Shown piece after piece: positions 22,115 through 30,247 of a DNA stretch of 30,247 nucleotides; the stretch's first letter is position 1, and each line of letters begins with the position of its first letter. Under the pieces are notes generated by a model. The model had not been told where the DNA came from and ran no database searches. It saw only the letters and a program-made list of their open reading frames with translations. The DNA is from an uncultured Collinsella sp. (GTDB lineage: Bacteria > Actinomycetota > Coriobacteriia > Coriobacteriales > Coriobacteriaceae): the NCBI GenBank assembly GCA_900765115.1, contig CAAFQK010000105.1, forward strand, positions 1 to 30,247, in the 5' to 3' direction. The translations under genes were made by a program, and so were the position numbers.

Positions 22115-23464
22115 CTACTCCACAACATGGCCGATAAGCTCATAGCAGAAGCTATCGGTAAACTCGACCGTCAGAATATCGCCCACGGACGCCTCGCTGG
22201 CGTCCAGATGCACCGCGCCATCGGAATCGGGCGCCTGGAACCAGGCATGGCCGATCAGCTCGGTGCCGTCCTCGGTTTCTTCGATACCGTCGACGATCAC
22301 CTGGGCGCGCTCGCCCACATGTGCGGCGGTGGCGGCAAAACCGAGCGACTCGGCCAGGTCCATGGCCTCCTGGGCGCGCTCGAGCTTGACCTCTTCGTCG
22401 ACCTGACCCTCCATCTTAGCGGCCAGGCTGCCCTCCTCCTGCGAGTAGGCAAAGACGCTCGTGTAGTCAAAGCCGACGGTGTCCATAAAGTCGATAAGGT
22501 CGCGGAACTCGTCGTCGGTCTCGGTCGGGAAGCCAACCATAGCCGTGGAACGGATCACGATGCCGGGGATACGCTCACGCAGATCGCGGAACAGGTCCTC
22601 GAGCTCCTGGCGCGAACCGGAACGGCGCATAGCCTTGAGGATGCGCGCGTCGCAGTGCTGCACGGGGATATCGATATAGGGCAGCACCTCGGGCGTATCG
22701 CGAATCGTATCGATAAGCTCATCGGTCATGCCCTCGGGCTGCAGATAGAGCACGCGGACCCAGACGTTGTGCGGGCGCACGGCCTCGGCGACGGCACGCA
22801 GCAGCTGCGCCAGATTGCGCGGCGAGCCCTCGGCGACATCCTCGTCAGTAAAGTCGGTGCCCCAAATACCCGTGTCCTGGCCGATCAGCACGATCTCGCG
22901 CACACCGCCGGCAACCAGGTCGCGTACCTCGGAGATAATGCTCTCGGCATTGCGCGAATGATAGCGACCGCGAATATAGGGGATCATGCAGAAGCTGCAG
23001 AAGCGGTTGCAGCCATCGGAAATCTTGACGTAAGCAACGGCGCCCTCGACGGTACGCTTGACCTGAGGGATATAGGCCGCGATCTCACGCTCGACACCCA
23101 GTACGCCATCGATGACCGCCACGATGCCGTCCTCCTCGTCGGCCTTCACAAAGGCAGCGACCTCGGGCAGCTCGTCGGGCAGGTCGTCGCCATAGCGCGA
23201 CGGCACACAGCCGCACATGACGATGGGGCAGGAACGAACGCCGTCCTGAACCTCATTGGCGAGCTCGAGCGTGGTCTCGATGCTCTCGGACGTTGCGGAG
23301 GCGAGGAACGAACATGTATTGACGATGGCGATATCGGCATCCTGCGGGTCGAATGCTTCCTCGTAGCCTGCGGCGGTCAAAAGAGAACGCATGCGGTCGG
23401 TGTCAACCTCGTTCTTAGCGCACCCGAGGGTGATGTAGAGCACGGAGCCCAACGGTGTATCCAT
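22115..23464 (-). CDS. rimO: Ribosomal protein S12 methylthiotransferase
   Basis: RimO is a radical-SAM enzyme that adds a methylthio group to an aspartate of ribosomal protein S12. The 449-residue product has the UPF0004 domain with Cys15 (TLGCAKNEVDTDRM), Cys51 (NTCSF) and Cys86 (GCV), the radical-SAM triad CNRFCSFC (Cys152, Cys156, Cys159) and a C-terminal TRAM domain. GCxKNxVD together with IPYIRGRYHSR marks RimO rather than MiaB, which is encoded at 14111. The nearest ribosome binding site (AAAGGA) is about 13 bases from the ATG, longer than optimal. It lies 27 bases after yajQ. Confidence 0.97.
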   Translation of the reverse strand: MDTPLGSVLYITLGCAKNEVDTDRMRSLLTAAGYEEAFDPQDADIAIVNTCSFLASATSESIETTLELANEVQDGVRSCPIVMCGCVPSRYGDDLPDELPEVAAFVKADEEDGIVAVIDGVLGVEREIAAYIPQVKRTVEGAVAYVKISDGCNRFCSFCMIPYIRGRYHSRNAESIISEVRDLVAGGVREIVLIGQDTGIWGTDFTDEDVAEGSPRNLAQLLRAVAEAVRPHNVWVRVLYLQPEGMTDELIDTIRDTPEVLPYIDIPVQHCDARILKAMRRSGSRQELEDLFRDLRERIPGIVIRSTAMVGFPTETDDEFRDLIDFMDTVGFDYTSVFAYSQEEGSLAAKMEGQVDEEVKLERAQEAMDLAESLGFAATAAHVGERAQVIVDGIEETEDGTELIGHAWFQAPDSDGAVHLDASEASVGDILTVEFTDSFCYELIGHVVE

Positions 23465-23491
23465 GTTGGAGAGCGGTCCTTTCGAATGATA

Positions 23492-23989
23492 TTAGCGGTA
23501 GTTGGTGAACTGTAGCGGCTGGCCGTAATCCTGGTCGCGCAGGAACTGAATCACGGTCTGCAACACGTCCTTCGAAGCAGAGGAAACACGCAGCTTGTCA
23601 GCCTCGATGGTCACCTTGACCTTGAGTTTTTGGTCCTTGATGTCCTTGTTGATCTTCTTGGCGGTCGCCTGGTCAATACCCTCGACGATATGGCCGAGCA
23701 CGCGCACGGTACCACCCGACGCCGCCTGCGGGGCATCCCAGGAAACAGCTTTAAGATCGATGCCGCGCTTGATGAGCTTGGAGCTCAGCACGTCGATAAT
23801 CTGCTTAGAGACAAAGTCAGCCGGGGCGCTGATCGTAAAGAGCTTGTCGCCCTTCGAAAGCTCGATCGTGGCGCCGGAATCCTTAAGGTCATAGCGCTGG
23901 GAAATCTCGCGCGTGGTCTGCTGGAAGGCGTTGTCGACCTCTTGCATATTGACCTCGGACACGACGTCGAAGCTGGAATCTTTAGCCAT
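23492..23989 (-). CDS. yajQ: YajQ family nucleotide-binding protein
   Basis: This 165-residue protein is a full-length YajQ (UPF0234): SFDVVSEVNMQEVDNAFQQ at the start, RYDLKDSGATIEL, and DQDYGQPLQFTNYR at the end. The fold has two RNP-like domains and binds nucleotides; some homologues are receptors for cyclic di-GMP. The role here is unknown. GAAAGGA lies about 7 bases before the ATG. It sits between rodZ (26 bases) and rimO (27 bases) in the leftward string. Confidence 0.95.
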   Translation of the reverse strand: MAKDSSFDVVSEVNMQEVDNAFQQTTREISQRYDLKDSGATIELSKGDKLFTISAPADFVSKQIIDVLSSKLIKRGIDLKAVSWDAPQAASGGTVRVLGHIVEGIDQATAKKINKDIKDQKLKVKVTIEADKLRVSSASKDVLQTVIQFLRDQDYGQPLQFTNYR

Positions 23990-24015
23990 GATGTTTCCTT
24001 TCGCGTACGAGCGGC

Positions 24016-25527
24016 TTAGTAGCTATCGTACGAATAGTCGGTAGAATCGGTGGGTGTCTGACCGTCAGTTGCGGTATCGGCGCCATCCGTGGACTGGGCA
24101 TCGGTAACGTCGGTGGTATCGGCACCATCGGTGGTGTCGGTACCATCAGAACTTTCACCATTCTCGGAATCAGTCGTCTCCTTCTTGGGAACGGTGATCG
24201 TCACACGCGCCACGCCCGAGGTCTTGGTATCGTAACGGACCTTTTCACCGTTCTTGGTAACGGTGACATCGGAAGGCTTAGACGTGGTGATCTCGATCGA
24301 GGACTCGGGCGTGTACTCCTGCTCAAAGGGGCCAGTCGCTTGGGCGCCATAGACCGACTTGCCGTCGACCTTGACCTCAATCCACGCGGTCTTTCCCTTG
24401 GCAACGGAGACTTTGACCTTCGTGACCTCGTTCTCTTCCTTCTTGGCCGTCGTCTTGGTAGCGTCCGAGTCAGTCGACTCATTCGTCGCCTCATCGGTGT
24501 CTTCGTCCTCGTCGACCGTTTCGGTCTTCTTAGAAGACTTCTTGGTCGTCGTCTTGGTAGCAGTGGGCGTCTCGGGCGTGGTCTCGGGCGCCGAAGATGC
24601 GCAGCCGCGCAGAAGCACCACGATGAGCACAATCAGCAGCAGCGCAACGGCACCGATGCCGGCGTAGACGATACGCGGATCGAGCCCGTTGTTTTGAGGA
24701 GTACGTGATCCGCCGCGTCCACGATTGGAACTGCTGCGGCCGCCTCCCTGAGGCATACGACCACGATTGCTATCGGAACGGCCGCGATAGCCACCCTGGC
24801 CCTGAAGGCTGCGCTGACCCGAGCGGGGCGCAAGTTCACCGCGGCCTTGATAGCCACGCTGGCCCGAACGCGGAGCCGAAGAGCGCTGGCCATACGGCTG
24901 TGATTGAGAGCGAAGACGCGGCGTCACCTGCGTGGTATCGGCATCCGCATAGCCACCGCGAGAGCGTCCCGTAGAGGCACCACGGTAACCGCGATCGGAA
25001 TAGCCGCCGTCGCCGTAGCCGGCACGAGGGTCACGCGCCACGCCTCGGGCAGCGGGAAGTGCACGGTCCTCGGGCATCGGCGTACTGCGGAACCGGTCAC
25101 GCTGTGAGCGAATCTCCTCGCCCGAACCCGTCTCGGTAATATAACCGGCCTGCTGAGGACGCTGTCCATAGCGGGTCGAACGACCGCCCTGAACCATCAG
25201 GAAGCGCCCGTTATCGACCGAGGAACGCGAATTGACGTAGCCGGCGGCGTCCTGAAAACGACCGCCCTGCTGCGACGTCTCGCGTTCGTATGCCATCAGA
25301 TCGTCAAAGTAGGCATTGACGACCTCGCGCGGATTGAGGCCCAAAAAGCGAGCATAGCTCGAAATCATGCCCTGCGCATAGCCGCGCGGCGGCATCGAAG
25401 CAAAGTTACCGGTCTCGAAAAACTCGATGATCTGCGGCCTGATTTTGATGGTGTTGGCGACCTGCTGAATGGAAAGGCCCATTCGGCGACGCTGCTCGAG
25501 CAGCATGTCACCAAAGCGTGCAGCCAT
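24016..25527 (-). CDS. rodZ: RodZ-like cell-shape protein with long Arg/Gly-rich linker
   Basis: RodZ links the MreB cytoskeleton to the cell-wall machinery. This 503-residue version has an N-terminal helix-turn-helix (about 5-75: FGDMLLEQRRRMGLSIQQVA...ARFLGLNPREVV), then a disordered cytoplasmic linker rich in Arg, Gly, Ser, Gln and Tyr (about 86-280), one membrane helix (287-307) and a Thr/Lys/Glu-rich spacer. A DUF4115-like extracytoplasmic domain (about 373-450) and a Thr/Asp/Ser tail complete it. The linker contains APRSGQR twice (218-224 and 233-239) and several RGG/RGY units. It is far longer than the short basic linker of Escherichia coli RodZ. Its ATG shares one base with the ftsK stop (TGATG). 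Whether mreB exists in this organism cannot be seen here. Confidence 0.88.
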   Translation of the reverse strand: MAARFGDMLLEQRRRMGLSIQQVANTIKIRPQIIEFFETGNFASMPPRGYAQGMISSYARFLGLNPREVVNAYFDDLMAYERETSQQGGRFQDAAGYVNSRSSVDNGRFLMVQGGRSTRYGQRPQQAGYITETGSGEEIRSQRDRFRSTPMPEDRALPAARGVARDPRAGYGDGGYSDRGYRGASTGRSRGGYADADTTQVTPRLRSQSQPYGQRSSAPRSGQRGYQGRGELAPRSGQRSLQGQGGYRGRSDSNRGRMPQGGGRSSSNRGRGGSRTPQNNGLDPRIVYAGIGAVALLLIVLIVVLLRGCASSAPETTPETPTATKTTTKKSSKKTETVDEDEDTDEATNESTDSDATKTTAKKEENEVTKVKVSVAKGKTAWIEVKVDGKSVYGAQATGPFEQEYTPESSIEITTSKPSDVTVTKNGEKVRYDTKTSGVARVTITVPKKETTDSENGESSDGTDTTDGADTTDVTDAQSTDGADTATDGQTPTDSTDYSYDSY

Positions 25528-28307
25528 CAGAATCCTCCAAACTCACGATCTTCACGTGCCATCTCGGCGTCGACAGATTCCAGCGCGGCAAGCCCCTCCT
25601 CGTCCAACAGGACCTCGCGCGGCTTGGAACCGTCGGGCGGGCCGACGACACCCTTTTCTTCCAGCATGTCCATAATACGCCCGGCACGCGCATAACCAAC
25701 CTTCAGACGACGTTGCAGGCCAGATGTGGAGCCAAGCTGCGATTCCACCACAATATGGGCGGCTTCCCAAATGAGCGGATCATCGTCTTGCGGCTCGGCG
25801 ACTCCGGTGCGGACAATGCCGCCGCCACCCGCCATGGACATGGAAGCGGGCGCCACGGCAGACAGGATCTCCTCGTGGTAGTCGGGCTCGCTCTGCGACT
25901 TGACGAACTCGACGATCTCGCTGATTTCATCATCCGAGACAAAGCAGCCCTGGATACGGCGGGGCTTGCCCCAGTCGACCTTGGAGAACAGCATGTCGCC
26001 CAAACCGGTGAGCTTTTCGGCACCCATCTGGTCGATGATGACGCGCGAGTCAATGCCCGTGGCGACGTTAAAGGCGATGCGGTTGGTGATGTTGGCCTTG
26101 ATGAGGCCCGTCACCACGTTGGAGCTCGGGCGCTGCGTGGCCACGATAAGGTGGATACCGGCGGCACGGCCCAGCTGAGCAATACGCACGATCGAGGCCT
26201 CGACATCCTTACCGGCGACCATCATCAGGTCCGAGAGCTCGTCGATGATGATGACCAGGTAGGGCATCTTTTGCGGCGGGTTATCGTAATGCTCAAACTC
26301 GCCGGCGGCCTGCTTTTCGTTGTAGGTCGAGATCTTACGCACGTTGAGACGCTCGAAGACCTTCAGGCGACGCTCCATCTCGGACACGGCCCACTGCAGG
26401 GCGCTCGCGGCCTGCTTGGGCTCGGTCACCACGGGCACATAGAGATGCGGCAGACCGTTATAGCCCGCAAGCTCGACGCGCTTGGGGTCGACCATGATCA
26501 GGCGAACGTCCTCGGGAAGGGCCCGCATGAGCAAGGTCGTGATGATGGAATTGATCATCACCGACTTACCAGAACCGGTCGTACCGGCGATCAACAGGTG
26601 AGGCATCTTGGCGAGGTCGGCGACGACCGGCGTGCCCTCGGCGTCGCGGCCGATGGCAAGCTCGAGCGGACCGCCCTTCACATAGGGCAGCACGTCGCCC
26701 AGATTGACGTTCTGGCGCTTGCGGTTGGGAATCTCGATGCCCACGAGCGAGGTGCCGGGGATCGGGGCAAAGATACGAACCGACTGGGCGGCGAGCGAAA
26801 GCGCAATATCGTCCTCGAGGCTCGAAATCTTGCTCACGCGCTCGCCCTCGCCAGGTTGCAGCTTAAAGGTCGTCACCGTGGGGCCGGCGATCCAGCCGAC
26901 CACGCGGGCACTGCGGCCAAACTCAAGCAAGGTGGATTGCAGTGACTCAGCGGTCTGCTCCAGCTCCTTATCCGAAGACGCGGCAGAAGCCGACTGCGGG
27001 TTGGCATGCAGAATCTCAAGTGGCGGAAGTTTGAGGCCGTCCTCTTCTTCGCCCTCGTTATCTGCGGCGCCGCCGTCCGTTCCCCCATCGCTGGCCGCAG
27101 CCGATTCGACAGCACTCAAGGCAGGCGCATCGGCAACCTTGGGATGCTTCAAGAAGTCGGGGATCTGAGGTGCTGCCGAGACAGGATTCACGGCAAACGG
27201 CGGCTCGGACTCGTCGATCTTATCGGGGTCGTCTTCCATCGAAAGCTGACCGGTTACCTGGTCGCGCTTTGCATGGCGACGCGGCAGCAAAGTTGTCTTT
27301 GCGGTCTCAATCGGAGCCTCGTCGTCCTCGTCATCACCCTCGGTGAGCTCAATCTCGCTCTCGGACCAAGACGGGTCGGGCTCACTCGTATTGAGTTTGG
27401 GCGCAGCCTTGCCCTTCTTGGCATGGCGGCGCGGCAACAGCGTTGTCTTGGCCCGCTCGGCCTCCACGGCCTCAGACACGTCGACAAACGGATCTTCGTC
27501 CACGTCCTCATCGTCCAGAATCGGATCGACTTCGCTACCCATAACCGTAGTCACGGCCGCATCGGAGCCCTTTTGACGAAGAATGCTCAGATGCGGACGG
27601 GCGACACCAGGCACCGACAGGGCCTCATCGTCACCCCACGGACTCGCGTTGACGTCGGCACGACGGCGCTCGGCAAAATCTGCCGCACGGTCGCGGGCAG
27701 AGCGCAAAACGCCGCCCACCGAAAAGCCAATGATGACCAAGCCCACGACGACAAGGCCCAACAGGACCACCATCGCGATAGGCTTACCCAGGGCATTCTG
27801 CAGCGCACTCGCAATAAACGCACCAATGTAGCCACCCGAGGCGGACAGATTTTGCGGCGTGAACATAAGGTCGCACGAGTCGCTCGTACCTGGCACCATC
27901 AACGAAAGAATGGAGACGACGGCGATAAAGACCGCGGCGCCGCCCGCAACAGAGCGCGCGTTGAGCGGCGAGTCCTCGCCTAAAAAGAGCGTGGCGGCAA
28001 ACAGCAAAATGACGATCGGCAGCACGTAGGCGCCCAGACCAAAGCCCAAGTGGTAGAAACCGGCAACCGCAGCCGTAACGGGCGCAGTCGCCGGCGAAAT
28101 CACGGCAATAAAGGACGCAATCGCCAAGACGGCAATGACCACGCCGGCGATATCGCGGTTGGCCGAGGGCTCGACCAAGGGCTCGAAATCATCGAACTCG
28201 GACTCGTGACCCTTATTGGCACGCAGATGGGAACCGGCACCCTTAGCAGATGCCGGTTGGTTGTTGGCCTTATTGCCTTTGGCGTTTTGTGCAGATCCGC
28301 GCGCCAA
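25527..28307 (-). CDS. ftsK: DNA translocase FtsK/SpoIIIE
   Basis: FtsK pumps chromosomal DNA through the division septum. The 926-residue protein has an N-terminal membrane domain of about four helices (51-200), an acidic linker (about 205-445), the motor domain with Walker A GTTGSGKS (575-582) and Walker B VIIIDELSDLM (685-695), and a C-terminal gamma winged helix (from about 855) that reads KOPS/SRS sequences. The linker contains a 12-residue motif, AKTTLLPRRHAK, twice, at 286-297 and 336-347. Translation starts at a TTG at 28307, with GGAGG 6 bases upstream. It follows RNase J by 1 base and overlaps rodZ by 1 base. Confidence 0.97.
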   Translation of the reverse strand: MARGSAQNAKGNKANNQPASAKGAGSHLRANKGHESEFDDFEPLVEPSANRDIAGVVIAVLAIASFIAVISPATAPVTAAVAGFYHLGFGLGAYVLPIVILLFAATLFLGEDSPLNARSVAGGAAVFIAVVSILSLMVPGTSDSCDLMFTPQNLSASGGYIGAFIASALQNALGKPIAMVVLLGLVVVGLVIIGFSVGGVLRSARDRAADFAERRRADVNASPWGDDEALSVPGVARPHLSILRQKGSDAAVTTVMGSEVDPILDDEDVDEDPFVDVSEAVEAERAKTTLLPRRHAKKGKAAPKLNTSEPDPSWSESEIELTEGDDEDDEAPIETAKTTLLPRRHAKRDQVTGQLSMEDDPDKIDESEPPFAVNPVSAAPQIPDFLKHPKVADAPALSAVESAAASDGGTDGGAADNEGEEEDGLKLPPLEILHANPQSASAASSDKELEQTAESLQSTLLEFGRSARVVGWIAGPTVTTFKLQPGEGERVSKISSLEDDIALSLAAQSVRIFAPIPGTSLVGIEIPNRKRQNVNLGDVLPYVKGGPLELAIGRDAEGTPVVADLAKMPHLLIAGTTGSGKSVMINSIITTLLMRALPEDVRLIMVDPKRVELAGYNGLPHLYVPVVTEPKQAASALQWAVSEMERRLKVFERLNVRKISTYNEKQAAGEFEHYDNPPQKMPYLVIIIDELSDLMMVAGKDVEASIVRIAQLGRAAGIHLIVATQRPSSNVVTGLIKANITNRIAFNVATGIDSRVIIDQMGAEKLTGLGDMLFSKVDWGKPRRIQGCFVSDDEISEIVEFVKSQSEPDYHEEILSAVAPASMSMAGGGGIVRTGVAEPQDDDPLIWEAAHIVVESQLGSTSGLQRRLKVGYARAGRIMDMLEEKGVVGPPDGSKPREVLLDEEGLAALESVDAEMAREDREFGGF

Positions 28308-28308
28308 A

Positions 28309-29979
28309 CTAAACCTCCATGACGACCGGGATGATCATCGGACGAGTGCGCGTACGGCTCCAGATAAAGTTGGAGAGCGAGTCGCGCACGGCCTTGCGAA
28401 TGGCATCGGAACCGCTGCTCGTAAAGCTGAACTTGCCCTTCTCGATCGTCTTCATAATGGACGCGGAGGCATCCTCGGAGAACTGGTCGTCGATGGCAAA
28501 CGAGACGCCGCGGCCCGAGAACTCGATGGCCTCGATCTTCTTGTGCTTAAGCGAGACGATGGCGACGGCCGTGACCATACCGTCATTGGCGAGCTTCTGA
28601 CGATCGCGCAGGACGATGGGGTCGGTATCGCCGATACGCAAGCCGTCGACGTAAACGACACCGGACTCGACGGGCGTACCGCGCTTGACGATACCACCGC
28701 GCATCTCGAGCGTGTCGCCGTTATCGAGGATAAAGATATGATCGTCCTTGATGCCCATCTTTCGGGCCAGCTGGGCATGGGCGCGCAGATGCACGGCTTC
28801 ACCGTGAACCGGCATAAAGTACATGGGCTTGGCCATGGCCATCAGGAGCTTGAGCTCCTCCTGGCTACCGTGACCCGAGACGTGGACGAGAGCGCGGTTC
28901 TTATCCCACACGTCGCAGCCGAGCTTGGCCAGGCTGTTGACGACCTGCTGGACGGCCTTCTCGTTGCCGGGAACGGGAGTTGCCGAGAGGATGACGGTAT
29001 CGCCCTCGTGGATAGAGAGCGTCTTGTGCTCGCCGTTGGCCATGCGAGACAGGGCCGACAGCGGCTCGCCCTGCGAACCGGTGCACATGACAACGATCTT
29101 GTCGTCAGGCAGGTTATCAATGTCGAAGGCATCGATAATATCGGCATCGTCGATGTTGAGGTAGCCCAGCTCGCGCGCCACGCGGGTGTTAGTGAGCATG
29201 GAGCGACCGGTCACAACGACCTTACGGCCGCACTTGCGGGCGGCATCGCAGATCTGCTGCAAACGATGGATATGGCTCGAGAACGACGCGACGAACACGC
29301 GACCCGGGGCGTTCTTGATGGCATGCAGCAGGTTGGGACCAACCTCGGCCTCGGACTTGGTAAAGCCGGGAACCGTGGCGTTGGTGGAGTCGGAAAGCAG
29401 CAGGTCGATGCCCTGCTTGGCAAAGCGGCTGATAGCGGCATAGTCGGGCGTGACACCATCGATGGGCGTCTGGTCGAGCTTAAAGTCGCCAGTGTGCATA
29501 ACGGTGCCCTGATTGGTGCGAATGAACACGCCCAGAGCGCCGGGGATGGAGTGCGTCATCGAGAAGAAGTCGAGCGAGATGCCGCCGAGGTTGACATGGC
29601 TGCCGCCCTTAACCTCGCGGAACTTGGGCGCGCGGATGCGGAACTCAGAAAGCTTGCCCTCGATAAAGCCAAGCGTCAGCTTGCTCGAGAAGATGGGCAC
29701 CTTATTGTTGAGGTCCTGCAGCAGATACGGAAGCGAACCGGTGTGGTCCTCGTGGCCGTGGGTGACGACGATACCGCGGAGCTTTTCCTCGTTCTCCAAA
29801 ACATAGGTGTAGTCGGGAAGCACCAGGTCGATACCGGGCTGGGAGTCATCCGGGAACATGAGGCCGGCGTCGACGAGCACCATGTCGTCGCCGCACTCGA
29901 AGACCGTCATGTTCTTGCCGATGCCGTCAAGGCCGCCGAGCGGGATGATCTTCAAGGGAGATGATTTTTTAGCTGCCAT
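28309..29979 (-). CDS. rnj: Ribonuclease J
   Basis: RNase J is a metallo-beta-lactamase-fold nuclease with 5'-3' exonuclease and endonuclease activity in mRNA decay and rRNA maturation. The 556-residue protein shows GGLDGIGKNM (15-24), the zinc-binding HGHEDH (74-79), TGDFKLDQTP, the beta-CASP motif TGSQGEP and the late VHVSGHG segment, with a C-terminal domain of normal length. GAAAGGAAA lies about 13 bases before the ATG. With RNase Y at 17006 this window encodes both main mRNA decay enzymes. The upstream gene (dapA in Bacillus-type order) is beyond the window. Confidence 0.96.
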   Translation of the reverse strand: MAAKKSSPLKIIPLGGLDGIGKNMTVFECGDDMVLVDAGLMFPDDSQPGIDLVLPDYTYVLENEEKLRGIVVTHGHEDHTGSLPYLLQDLNNKVPIFSSKLTLGFIEGKLSEFRIRAPKFREVKGGSHVNLGGISLDFFSMTHSIPGALGVFIRTNQGTVMHTGDFKLDQTPIDGVTPDYAAISRFAKQGIDLLLSDSTNATVPGFTKSEAEVGPNLLHAIKNAPGRVFVASFSSHIHRLQQICDAARKCGRKVVVTGRSMLTNTRVARELGYLNIDDADIIDAFDIDNLPDDKIVVMCTGSQGEPLSALSRMANGEHKTLSIHEGDTVILSATPVPGNEKAVQQVVNSLAKLGCDVWDKNRALVHVSGHGSQEELKLLMAMAKPMYFMPVHGEAVHLRAHAQLARKMGIKDDHIFILDNGDTLEMRGGIVKRGTPVESGVVYVDGLRIGDTDPIVLRDRQKLANDGMVTAVAIVSLKHKKIEAIEFSGRGVSFAIDDQFSEDASASIMKTIEKGKFSFTSSGSDAIRKAVRDSLSNFIWSRTRTRPMIIPVVMEV

Positions 29980-30247
29980 AGGTTAGTCTGGTTTCCTTTC
30001 TTCGAAACGGGTCTGGAACAACCGACGGGGCGCTTCTGGCAAACCGACCGTCGGGAACGTACAACAATGCATCGCAGAGTCGATGCAATAACCACAGTAT
30101 GATACCCATTTGTACCAATACAGACCACCCATGCATTAAAGCCCCATCCAAACCGCTCTATCCCGCCGGTCTGGGCTCAGCGGCCCCGTCACGGGCTAAG
30201 TTTCCTGCTCTACAGTCCTGCTCACGACGGAGGCCACATTAAGTGGC
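29980..30247. other. Leader region upstream of RNase J
   Basis: No gene is visible in the last 268 bases. A weak leftward promoter candidate has TATCAT about 40 bases downstream of T/G-rich sequence near 30110. A small perfect hairpin (GCCAC-ATTAA-GTGGC) occupies 30233-30247 at the window edge and may be the end of a longer structure outside. A 60-codon leftward open frame (29969-30151) has no ribosome binding site. Confidence 0.4.

Noticed and set aside
20978..23515. Very long plus-strand open frame (845 codons) opposite cinA, pgsA and rimO
   Set aside because: It is antisense to three genes with clear families, and its product is His/Arg/Asp-rich with no motif. It arises from codon bias of the real genes.
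24592..24612. LLRGCASS in RodZ considered as a lipoprotein signal
   Set aside because: It follows an internal membrane helix about 300 residues from the N-terminus, so it is not a lipobox.
25518..26945. 475-codon plus-strand open frame opposite the ftsK motor region
   Set aside because: Antisense to the conserved Walker A/B and gamma domains of FtsK; no recognisable domain.
28216..29964. 582-codon plus-strand open frame opposite RNase J
   Set aside because: Antisense shadow of a conserved gene, of the same composition type as the other shadows.
29969..30151. 60-codon minus-strand open frame upstream of RNase J
   Set aside because: TTG start without a binding site, overlapping the RNase J start; the product is not recognisable.

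Overview
This window is most likely chromosomal DNA from a Coriobacteriia actinobacterium, probably Collinsella or a close relative. That is an inference from gene content and order; no rRNA or other direct marker is present. Two signatures coexist. The first is an actinobacterial pair of a small FHA protein (GarA/OdhI type) followed by a MerR regulator, downstream of a CDP-alcohol phosphotransferase. The second is the backbone order known from Firmicutes: RNase J - ftsK - rodZ - yajQ - rimO - pgsA - cinA - recA - recX - rny - X - spoVS - miaB - miaA - hflX, with lexA close by. Almost the whole window is coding, and I see no insertion sequence, prophage, CRISPR array, rRNA or tRNA.

Layout. 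1-172 is the start of an ABC transporter ATPase running off the left edge. 561-4358 (+) is a probable operon: CDP-alcohol phosphotransferase, FHA protein, MerR regulator, apt and a secreted NlpC/P60 hydrolase. 4536-6087 holds a convergent pair, a DegV fatty-acid-binding protein and a DUF1836 regulator, with a strong bidirectional terminator between them and similar operator-like sites in front of both. trxB (-) and a UgtP/MGDG-synthase-type glycosyltransferase (+) are divergent. A 394-base intergenic region (8601-8994) then holds two inverted copies of an unusual hairpin element around a shared terminator.

The SOS region follows. dut, nrdR and a YneA-like LysM protein run leftward, and lexA runs rightward with a DUF1624/HGSNAT-like membrane protein overlapping its stop. 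Three LexA boxes sit between the LysM gene and lexA. A fourth lies in the spacer of the recA promoter. nrdR has its start codon inside a perfect 12-bp hairpin.

From 11884 to the right edge everything reads leftward. The functions are RNA modification and decay (miaA, miaB, rimO, rny, RNase J), recombination (recA, recX), chromosome segregation (ftsK), cell shape (rodZ), phospholipid synthesis (pgsA), NAD salvage (cinA/pncC type) and HflX. Many neighbours overlap by one base or are a few bases apart, so they are probably translationally coupled.

The least explained features are: the paired hairpin elements with a conserved core and divergent but perfectly self-complementary arms; a GHKL ATPase of unknown role one base after rny; a RodZ with a long Arg/Gly/Tyr/Gln-rich cytoplasmic linker; a 12-residue motif repeated in the FtsK linker with only synonymous differences; and the shared degV/DUF1836 site.
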